This document shows, piece after piece, positions 12,701 through 24,700 of a stretch of DNA of 64,000 bases. Origin of the DNA: Brachypterus glaber (taxonomy: Eukaryota > Arthropoda > Insecta > Coleoptera > Kateretidae). Numbering within the stretch: the first letter of the stretch is position 1; each line of letters opens with the position of its first letter. The notes below the pieces were generated by a model. It made no database searches and was not told the origin of the DNA. It saw nothing but the letters and a program-made list of their open reading frames with translations. Location: assembly GCA_958510825.1 (NCBI GenBank), contig OY294050.1, positions 11,137,340-11,201,339 of the forward strand, written 5' to 3'. A program made the position numbers and the translations under genes.

Positions 12701-15700
12701 TCAATATTGAAGCTTTAAAATTTATTTTTAATATAAACGTCTATATAAATATGTATCTATACTACGAAGAATATTTTATTTTTATTACTTTACACAGTCA
12801 GGTTCAACAAAAATTGCGTTTTTATGTTGGAGAAAAATAATCATGTACATTGTACGGCGTGCACTTTAGACAAAGTTTTCTTTAGAAACTTCCATAGTAA
12901 TGCTTATCAGATATTTTAGAAGCTTATCAGATGAAATTTTTTTAATTTTAGAGCAAAATAGAAAAAATTTTATAAAGCACTCGTTTCATAGCACGTTTTT
13001 AGCGCCGGAGCCGGAGGCGGCTCATTTCCTGAACTTGTACTCGTGCGCTAAAAATGGGTCTTATGAAACTATGGTCTGTTTCATCAAGCAAGAGAGTAAA
13101 TTAAAAATCACACAGTGAATATCTTCAAAACAGATTCGAATATTGGATGTGCGAATATACTGCGGAGTTTATTTTACAAAACATAACTATATTCTAAACA
13201 CAAACCTATACTAATCAAACCTGTTGTAAAAATATTTACTATGCGAGTTTTAATTTACTCTCTTGCTTGATGAAACAGACTTTAATATAATATTTTTTAC
13301 ATACCTCACTACTGTTCTTAATAGTGTTGACCTTGCTTCATTATGGAATGTAATAATTACACTAGTTTCTGGTAAATCAGTCCTCCATTGTTTTCTTTTA
13401 CACCTGCAACAAAAGAAAAACTTTATGTAGTATTTTTTTTAATAAGCTTTATTGACAAAATTTACATAAAAACATTTTACGCATAATAAAAAGTACTGCT
13501 GCCAACAAAAGAATAATTTTCCCTATAAAATACAAAAAATATAAAAAATATCTTATACATATACATATATAGCCACCCGGGCACATGGGGCCACAAGGCC
13601 TGGCAAGCTTGGTAAAAAATAGGATATTCTCGAAAAAGTCAAAAACCAGATGTAACTATGGTCTGTTTTTTCAAGCAAGATAGTAAATTAAAAATCGCAC
13701 AGTAAATATTTTTACAACAGGTTTGAATAGTATATGTTTGTGTATAGAATATAGTTGTTTTATAAAATAAACTACGCAGTATATTCGCACATCTAATTTT
13801 CAAATCTGGTTTGAAAATATTCACTGTGCGATATTAAATTTACTATCTTGCTTGAAAAAACAGACCATAGGCAATAAATTAAAATATAGTACAAGGTGTA
13901 CAAGGTGTATTTGAAATAGCCTTATCCAAGTCTTAAAAAAGTCCAAGATTTCTGAAGGCTTTAGCTAGTTCCTCCAGTCATCTGGGTCTTGTCAAATATA
14001 CTTGTTTATTATGACAATTATTGTCATCATTTCAGAAAAAATGTTTAATTTTCAATTCGACGTATGACTTTTTTAATTTTTCAAAATTAATTCAGTTTTC
14101 AAAATTTTGCTGTACTCTACCAACAACTTTCTCACATTAGTTATTCAATTTTCAATTTATAAAATTAAAAGATAATGATTAAAATTATAATTACAGGAAT
14201 TATAGTTGCAATTCTAGCTATAATACTATATTTCCTTACTAAACAAGATGATTTAAAGACGCTTACTTTATTGGTTCTGAATGGGATAAATGAAGCCACA
14301 GAATATGAATTGCCGACTGATAATGAACACATGATGCTTACAGATTCTGAAGAAAAAATAGGTTAGTAAATAATAAGTGTTTGTCCTTATATTGGTGAGT
14401 ACATAGCCTAAAAAAAAAAGTTAAATCTAAAATGTTAGAGTCTCGAAAAAACCAGTTCAGTTGAATATCTTAAAATTTTGCCCAGCATAATTTTGAGTAT
14501 TCTCTTCCATTTCAGAAATGAATAGGGGGTTCAGTAACCTTATTTTATTGTAATTTATTGAAAATGGCCTACAGATTTGTACTAAAATAATTTTAACAAA
14601 AAAAAAAAACAATTTTTAAGGGTATAACTGGGTTAATATACAGGAACGTGGTGAGTAGGGCCCGGGGTGTTGAGAGGGGCCCAGCAAGGCCCAAATATAA
14701 TAGCAAACTATTATTTTACATTTTATACACAGCCCGGGCATAGAACCCCGATACTTTCTTAACTTGACACTTGCCACTTGGCAATGCCAAGAGTTAAATT
14801 AGGTATGCTCATGGCGCTTAAAGCGTTAAGGTGTCCCTTAGTAATCGTTTGGGCTATTTTTCTGTAATAAGGTCTTCACATCCATTGGTTTATTGAAAAA
14901 ACACACTGTGAAATTTTATTACTTTTTTCAACTTCAAAATAAAGTTTTTTCGGAGTTCGCTTAAAAGTGTAAGATATGATTTATGAGAACTTAGTCATTG
15001 ATATGTACTTGAGAATTTAAATTTCTGCAAAGAGTACGTAATTATAACATTAATATTCCGTAAAAATAATTAAAATTAATTTATCCAATACATACAGATA
15101 ATGAGACAATTACCAGCTTTATTTTAAATAGATAAACTCAATAATAACCCCCGCGTGGCTTTTACTTTATTGAGCGGATAATTATTTGTTTTACCCACTC
15201 AACTGTCACTAGTCAAATTGTTTTCTTGTAAATGTCATTAAAATTTTTAATAAAAATATAAATTTCTAAGCTATTAATTGGATAAAACCTTGTATGGCAC
15301 TCATGGGTAAACCGATATTGCCCTCTCGAAAATTAACCTGCTTGGCTAACGCCATGGGCAATATCTTACTTTACCCACTAGTGCCATAAATAACTATTAT
15401 CCTTTTGTGATAGATTTCGGAACTTTTGACTTCATCATAGTGGGAGCTGGTGCATCAGGTTCTGCTCTGGCTTATGAACTCTCTGGAGTAAAAGAGTGGA
15501 AAGTTTTGCTGCTAGAAGCAGGAGATGATGAAACTGAATTCAGTAGAATTCCTGCAATGACTTATTTTGTACAAAAATCTAGATTTAATTGGGGATACTA
15601 CACCACACCGCAAACAACTTGTTGTTTAGGTAAGTCTTAGTTATGGTTTAAAGAAGGGTATCGTTTTAAATAGGAGTTTTGGGCTAGATAAGAAAAATAT

Positions 15701-18700
15701 GTTTTTATTTAAAAAAGTGCAAAATTATGAAAAGAAATGATAAAAAACTGTGTTAATTGTTAATAAAGAACTAAATTAAAAAAAAAAATAAAAACTCAGG
15801 AATTATTTGTAATCGTAAACCCGACAACATCGCATTATTCTTGCGCTAAATGTGACTATCATACTGAAAGCAATAATTATTTACAAAACCAACATAAATA
15901 CGTTTAGATAGAATGTATAATAAAAACACTGTTCAATATTAATTAAATATATTTATTTTTAAATAAATATATTTAATTAATATTATAAGTTAAAAGTCTA
16001 TGTGTAACTTTTTCATAATCTAGTTTTAAATCATATCATGGAAATAAACTAATTTAACATGTTGAAAGCCAGATTAAATTACTTGTCTTGGGTAACACTG
16101 TCCCATGGAAATACATGCTTTGGGTTATCGTTGAAGCTGCTGGTTTGCTTACAATGTTATTATAGTATAAATACCTCAAAAATAACTCCATAAACGTACT
16201 GAAACTTAAAAAACTAGTCAAATAAGTCTAGCCTAATTACACATTGAATTAGAGCATATTAATTTCGTAAAAACTAATAAAACACAACAAAATATTTTAA
16301 TATTATAGTCAAGATCAGTGAACACAACACAGTCAAATGTCATTTGACACTTGAAGTTTCGTGCAATGTTGCAAAATTGTACATTGACATATGTAAAAAA
16401 TTTTAATTAAAATATGTTCCGGGATGTAAAACGGGCTGAAATTTCGGCTTTATTTAGTATTTTTTTTTTATGTAATCTATAAGCATGTAAAGTCTTATCG
16501 TTGCAGGCAATTTAGCCCAAAATGCAATACCCTCCTTTGACTACAGTTGTTACTAAACAGATTTTAAAGAAATAAAAATATACTTTTTTCATTGTGTAGT
16601 AACTCATAAAACCCCCATTGGGCCCAGATACCATTTTTTTGAAAAATACGATAAAAAGAAAATTCACATCTTTAAAAAATCCTATCATAATATATCCCTT
16701 AATCATAATGTAACTCACGTTACAGCCGCAGGAAAATTGACACTTTCTTTTAAGTATTTTATTACATTATTATATTTTAACAAACAATATTTAATAATAA
16801 TAAATAACTAAAAATCTTTATCCAATACATACAGATAATAAGACAATTACCAGCTTTATTTTAAATAGATAAACTCAATAATAACCCCCGCGTGGCTTTT
16901 ACTTTATTGAGTGGATATTTATTTATTTTACCCACTCAACTGTCACTTGTAAAATTATTTTCTTGTAAATGTCATTAAATTTTTTAATAAAAATATGAAT
17001 TCCTAAGCTATTTATTGGATAAAACCTTGTATCCAAACGAAAATTATCCTGCTTGGCTGACACCTCACAGGTTAATTTTCTCATGGGCAATATCTTACTT
17101 TACCCACTAGTACCATAAATAACTATTAACAATAAGGTATTAAAATATTTAAAGGAAAGTGTTAATTTTCCTGCGGCTGTAGTGTGAGTTACCATGGATT
17201 AACCCATTAAAATCAAGCTCTAGTAAAAATTTAAAAACTTTGGTTTAAAATTGTATCAAAAGTTATTGTGTCCACAAACAGATAAGTACTTTTTTGATTA
17301 CAGGAATGGAAAACAACCAGTGTTTTTATCCAAGAGGAAAATCACTTGGCGGAAGCACTGCCATAAACGCAAACATGTTCTACCGAGGTAACAAATTTAA
17401 TTACGATCTATGGGAAGAAATGGGAAATCCAGGTTGGTCTTTTAAAGACGTACTTCCAATTTTTATTCGTCAAGAAACCTCTTTAGTTCTGAGTGATGAA
17501 GGCTATCACGGGAATAATGGGCCTTTAATAGTAAATTATACTACTGGAGATACGGATATTTTGCCAATAATCTTTAGTGGATGTGAGGAAATGGGCTATA
17601 AACGAAGAGATTTAAATGGTGAATGTCAATATGCTTGCGACAAAATACCTTCGACCCTTAATGTCAATAAAAGATGGAGTAGCAACCAAGCATTCTTGCA
17701 AAGTATTAAAGATTCCAGGAGAAATCTTATTATAGCAAAAAATAGTTTTGTGACAAAATTGTTGATTGATGAAGAAAAGACTGCGTATGGTGTAGAATTT
17801 ATACAGAAGAAGAAGAAATATCAAGCTAACACTAACAATGAAGTAATTTTATCTGCTGGTAGCATTAATTCTCCACAACTTTTAATGTTATCTGGTATTG
17901 GCCCAAAAGAAGAACTTGAAAAACATAAAATTCCTGTTATACGTGATTTACCAGTTGGTAAAAATTTACAAGATCATCTACTGTTCTTTGGAGTAAATAT
18001 TGACACTAACTTAGAACTTCCCGAATTTTCACTTGAGGAAAAACTGCAAAAATACCTTGAAGGCAGCAAACCTTTAACTGCCTCATATGAAGTCGAAGCA
18101 GTTACTTTTTTCAAGGTGGACTCAAATACCTTAGAAAGACCAGATATAGAAATTGTCTTTGGTTTTAATGGCCCCTTTTCACCATTAGTTAAATTTTTAT
18201 TTAATCTTAAAGACGATGTTGTCCAATATATTAAAGATTTAAAAGTGAATACCATTAGACTGTATATTTTACAGCAGCATCCAAAATCAAAAGGAAAAGT
18301 AACCTTAAGATCAAACAATCCTAAAGACTTTCCAAATATTGATTTAAGATATTTTTCTGAGTGTGTTGATATGGAAGTTCTTTACGGAGCAATTGAATAC
18401 GTTAAAAAACTAATCCAAACTAAAGCATTTAAAGATATTGATGCTAAGATCATTTATCCTAAATTATGTAATCAATATGAGGTAGATTCTAAGGATTATT
18501 GGTATTGCATACTTAGGACTATGACAACAACAGTATATCATCCTGTAGGAACAACCAGGATGGGAAATAATACGGAAGATTCGGTGGTTAACCACCAATT
18601 AAAGGTGCATGGGATTAAGGGATTACGGGTTGCAGATGCAGGGATTATGCCTGAAATTATTTCTGGACATACTGCTGCTCCTGCAATGATGATTGGTGGA

Positions 18701-21700
18701 AAAGCAGGAGACTTAATCAAACAGGAATACTTAAACTCCAATAAATGACTTTGCGATTAAATTAATAAAGAAATGTAATTAATACACAAGCTTTTTTGAG
18801 CCAAAAATAGTATGGCTTAATATTTTTTCTGGTTGGTAAGCCAAGAGTTGGCGCACTCACATCTCTACTCGTTTACATCTCTGCTCTTTCAAATCTCTAT
18901 GCTTTTACTTCTCTCCTCTTCTCTATTCGTTTATTTGACGCCTCTGTAAATAAATTTACTTATTTTTATTAGTACACACTGTATATATGTCATAATTTGA
19001 AATTTGTTAGGTTAAGGAACTAGTATGATAATATCATTATAAATAAAATACGACATATATCCATTGTGTACTAATGTGAAAAAAAAACATGGTCAAAGAT
19101 TTTGACTTTTCGGCGAAGATTTCAATACATCGGCACTCTTAGTAGCACTAAGTGCCGATGTAAACAATCAAAATCCTAAAACTTATCTGCACATTTTTGC
19201 GAGAAAGTAAGTGCGGTGGAACCTTACCATTTTCAGTTATTTATCAACATTTTTAATATAATATAGAATTATAATAGATAAAAAGAAAAGGAAAAAAAAA
19301 TATTCTTAATTCAAAATTTTAAATCTCCGTTATTGTTTTTACTTTTTAGTCATCCTTATATGTATTTTTTTTTCTTCCTTATCAAGTATTTATATTTATG
19401 TACAGATGTTTATACTCGAAATGGATATTATTGCATGGGTTACTGATAAGCAAAATGGACTGGCTCCATTTTAAATCACACGCCCTGCAATTTAAGACCA
19501 TAAAATGGCAGTTTTTATATTATATACACAAAAAAGCAATGGTTAATTTGAGCACAGTTAGGGGAAAGGGGGGCACAGTGGATCACTTGTTTTTTTAGAG
19601 AGCACATTTTTAAAATTTGTGACAACTACTCAGATACTATTTATGACGAGTTGTGGTTATTCACCCGTGACGAGGTTTTTCCTATCAAAGACTTCCATAT
19701 TGCAGGTAAGTGGTAACCAGTGTCCCGATTGATATTGTTAGGATGCTTGATGATTTCTATCGATTCCCGTATCTTCCTTGGCATTTTTCTGTGAATCGAT
19801 AGAAATCATCAAGCATCCTAACAATATCAATCGGGACACTGGTTACCACTTACCTGCAATATGGAAGTCTTTGATAGGAAAAACCTCGTCACGGGTGAAT
19901 AACCACAACTCGTCATAAATAGTGACACAAGTTGATTCGAAACTTAGTTTCAGATTAATCCCTGAAGATGTCTCTAGTAGTAAGAGACGAAACGTCGGAA
20001 AGTGAAAATCCATTAACACGGTCTAAACCCGAAAGTGAAAGTTCTTTATATCTTAATGGCCGTGAAAGCTTAAAATCTAAAATACTCAGTTTTTTTTTAT
20101 ACTACGTTTCTTTGATCTTTAAGCTGGCATAATTTAGAAGTTTAAATTAAAACTAAATAGGCCATTATTTTAACAAGTTTTTTTTTGACAGTATGTCATT
20201 TGATTCACGGTTCCCCTAGCGCGGGGTACAGTAAGTCAATGCATTAAATAAAACATGTATTAATCTTTTAAATTAATTAGCTTTTATTCTACGTAAGTAC
20301 CTACACAAACTTAAAAATCATTAGTAACAAAAAAAAACTCAAAATTAATTAACGTAAATCAAAACCTTGTTGATTTTTGACTTTTCAATTTTTCTGCCAA
20401 ATTAAAAGAAGGTAAGATTAACATTAAATCGCCTAAAGGAATATATCAGGTATGTCCGATAATCCTAATTGGTACACAGTGGATCAGGCGCCACTGAGCC
20501 CCAATGTTGTATACACAGTCTGTATTTATTTTTATAAAATAACTTTTAGCTTATGATTTTGGTAAACAGTAGTACTTTCTTACTTAAGTAAAATAAGTAG
20601 AAATAACAACTAAGACTTTATTCTTCTGTAACATGTTTACCAGCACCCTAATAGTTCGCTCCTTAGCGTAGCAAATTAGTTTGTGTTGGCCTATTATGGA
20701 AGTATAAGGATGAAGACATAAACAGATTTAGAAACTGATAAATTCTACTAATTTAAAACAGAAATAAGGCACACACTACAAAATAGAAAAATATTATTTT
20801 CAACCAGGTCTTTAAATTAGTGTAACTAGGATATACTGCCCTATTACGCTAGAAAGCAGTAACTCCATTTGTCGCATAGCAGCGTTTTCAAAATATTACA
20901 TCAGAGTTGACGTCAAAACGTCGCTAGGCGACAAATGGAGTTACTGCTTTCTAGCGTAGTAATGCAGTATAGTTCTCCGCATGAAACAAACTCTCGGACG
21001 AAAGGGGGAGGAATCATTCTGTTCTTTCCGTCAAAAGCGTTATAAGGCGTGCGTGCCTACAACGGGCCTCTCACACACACATTACTAAAATATTTGCCGT
21101 AGCCACAGATCCTTGCGTCAAAGTATACGTGTATTCTGGTTACACTACACCACACACTACATTTAAAAACCTGGTTGGACCTGTATACAGTTTATTTGTA
21201 GGAACTAACTAGAAAAACAGTTGAGGCCTCAGTTGAGCCCAAAGTTGAGCCATATCTTACTTTTCATCAAGTTTTTCCGGTACAATTACTTTTATTATAC
21301 CAATAAATATTGTTATCCTTATGACTTTGTGATTTTTTTCTTTCTTATCAAATAAATATTTGTATTTACATTTACAAATGTATGTAATGATAACTTCATT
21401 ACCAAACAAACCTGCTCCGTGTCAATTCTCCTAGTTTTGAAACGCTTATCTACAAATTACTATTTATACATGAAGACACTACGAGCCAGGGGATCAGATT
21501 TTTTGGCAGAAAGTCTGATTTTTTTTTGAAGTTCAAACTTAAAGGAAAAAAACTGCTGAATTTGAAACAGCTCGCAACAGCCATTCGTGATAAATGGAGG
21601 TCGTTGACAGTACAATACGCAGAAAATATGCCAAAAATGTTTCAAACCATTCTGTATAACAACGGAAATTTCACGGTGTACCTAGTAGGAGAGAAATAGC

Positions 21701-24700
21701 ATTTTTATCTACTTTAATGTAAAAAAAATAATAAATAAATATCTTTCATACAAAAAAAAAATATTGAAGACACGCTCTTGTTGAACAGACTGTACTTCAA
21801 CTATCCTTGATTACAGTGACATATTTGCTTTATCGAAATTTCTTAAAAGACTTTTTGCTAAAATACCTGACCACCTGGCCTATAGTGAAAGGATCAACAT
21901 CTAAAGTTAACAAATCATATTTTGCATTTTTACGTGTGGTTAGGCTAACTAATTTTCGTCTGGACGTTTTCTGCCTTCTTCTGTTATTGAAATTAATCAA
22001 ATTTTTACATTTTCGGATTTAAAATCGAGTAAATATGAAAAAAGTGTTTGTTAAAAACCTGTCGGTCTGCCGTCAGTCCAGTGGTAAACCTTTTGAACGG
22101 AAAATAATAATTTTTAAACATTTTATACACTGTAAAAAGTAAACTGAATATTCAGTTACAAATAGATAGGAAAACAGAAGTTATTATCCTATACAATTGT
22201 ACTTTAATTTTTGCTAAAAACACGCAACATTTCATGTTCGTCCTTAAAGTACGTGACCTTAGAATAAAAGTGTTTTTAACAAAAACTAAAGTACATTTGT
22301 ATAGGATCATAACTTCCTATCCGTTTGTAACTGAATATTTAGTTACAAATGGATAAGGGACCCCGCACTCTAAATTTGTCCGTCAATCTTACAGTAGTTC
22401 TAACTGTAATAATTTAAGCAAATTTACAATGTCAGAATGTGAATTTACAATATTTATTAAATTAACCTAAATATTACTGGGTTTAGTAAAATCTCAGCTC
22501 TTTACCTGTCGGTACAATAATTTTGCATTAAAATTCATGCATGTGGTCCAAAAACCCGGCATTTTTACTATTATATATATTATATTGGTTGAAAATTACC
22601 ATAATAATAGCTTACATTCTACAAAAGATAGCAGTAAAATTACCAAAATAAAAATTTACATTTTTACAGATAACTGTGAATTTACAGTACTGATTTAAAT
22701 TTACCACTTTCTTTGCTGGCTACATATGACCTACTTTATTTGCTGTAAAATTACCATATTTGCATTTACAGTGCGGTGTGGGGGACAATTTGGCCATTTT
22801 TATTATTCTTTATTTGGGCAAATATATTGCAGCTCATACTTTTTACGTTCTAGTTTATACTATTCTTCTAGTAGCTGAGAAGAGTTTATAAACAATTTAG
22901 TTTTAAAATTAAAATTACTCGTGGTTTTACGGTAATGCAATATATTGCCGGCTGTCACGTAAACAACACTTATTTATAAAACTACGACGAAATGTGGCTT
23001 AAAATTTTAGTTTCTGCAGTTTTAGTGTTACTTTTTAGTTTGTTTTTTATTTCTCCCAAGAATGATGATTTAATAAGGCTTTCTACAATTGTACAAAACG
23101 AAATCAAAGATGCCTTTGATTATGATTTGCCCAAAGATAATCATCACATGGTCCATACAGAATCTGAAGAACATAAGGGTAAGAACTATTCTATTATAAT
23201 AGAACTATTCTATTATAATTATAGATCTATACAGTGCGTGCATTAAGTCTGGAATCACCCGAATAACTTTTTAGTTACAAGTAAAATACAAAAATCCTCG
23301 GACAGGTCGATTTATATTTTTAATTCTGCAAATTTTGGTCTAAAAAAAGTTATCAAAATTGGCACCCCCTTGCACCCTCACCCCCCAACTTTTTTTTTCA
23401 AATAGCAACCTACCCCTTGTGATACATCATTGGAAAGGTAATTTAATAAGCTTTCCAACAGTGTATGATAAAGCCTAATTTGTTAAAGGGTCTATGAAAA
23501 AACGCATGTTTTATTTAAACATTGTTTGTGTGAAATATTACGCATAATATGGTAATTGTTGCCCTATTTCCTACTTCCCACCTTCCTGAGAATCTAAATA
23601 AGGTTGTTTTAAACTTATTGTAATATTTTATACCCTGTTGAAAAATGCAATTTTTTTTTCTTTTTATTGACCAATTTTATGTTTACTATTTAATCGATTT
23701 TAATCCCGTTTTTTTACTGTCCGCTGTCAAAGAGCTGAAGGACATCAATTTGAACATTTATAGTGAACTAAAGTTATACTTTACATGTCTTTATAATAAA
23801 ATAAATTGTGCATTTTATCATTAGCCCTTTACCAAATTAGGCTTTATTATACACCGTTGGAAAGCTTATTAAATTACCTTTCCAACGAAGTGTCACAAGG
23901 GGTAGGTTGCTATTTGAAAAAAAAAACTTTTATTACACCATAATTTGCAAAATAAAAAATAAAAATCGACCTATCCGAGGGTTTTTGTATTTTACTTACT
24001 TTAACTAAAAAGTTAATCGGGTGATTCCAGACTTAATGCACGCACTGTATAATTATACACTGAAAATTTGTCACTGTATAAAATACTAACACGATTTTAT
24101 TTATTTGGAACCCCTTAGCAACTGAAATTACACTAGGCAACACGGTTTCTTAGTATGTTTTTTAAGTAATTTTGGGTCGCTGAGACCGTATCTGGCCTCA
24201 GAATGTTTCTGTTACCTCAGATTTTTGAGAAAATTATAGGAGATAAAAATATTGAGGACAAATTTGGATTCGGTGACTCAATATTAGTTAAAAAAATACC
24301 CAACTTGGATTATGGAAACTTTAAATTCATATGTAGTATAAATAGGAATACTAAGGAAAAAATATTTTTAAAAATAAATGGATCCAGTGACTTAACTAAG
24401 TAGAGGTGGTGGCTGAGGATAGGCTTGCATAAGTGCCTGTTTACAGGCTCGCATAAGAACATAATACATAACAAAGCGATGCCGTGATTGGCTTGATGTG
24501 CCGCCATGTATCTTGTAAGCCAATCACGACACCGCATTCTTATGTTTTATGTTCTTATGCAAGCTTCTGGATAGGCCTTAAGGGGACAAGCTTAGCGCGA
24601 CGTACTTATGCTAAAAAACGCCAAAAGCATTAATAGGGGGTCAATAATTAACTAAAAATATGTTACAATATTTAGGTCCTTCGCATATGGAATTTTGAAT

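Larger units (their letters stand above)
19634..20082 (+). mobile_element. Penelope-like retroelement fragment with inverted 5' part
   Basis: The structure is an inverted piece (19636-19766), a 26-nt spacer, then the forward 3' end of the element: endonuclease C-terminus, stop, hammerhead-like motif and a tail ending ..AAAATCTAAAA. Flanked by a candidate 7-bp duplication TACTCAG (19627-19633 and 20083-20089). A shorter relative with the same head-to-head layout is at 28965-29127. Inverted 5' truncated copies are characteristic of Penelope-like elements. Confidence 0.78.

Noticed and set aside
24203..24403. Small protein-coding ORF ([14 protein letters not shown]...)
   Set aside because: 66 aa, no recognisable family, inside GMC-B intron 1 next to MITEs; no splice or start context.
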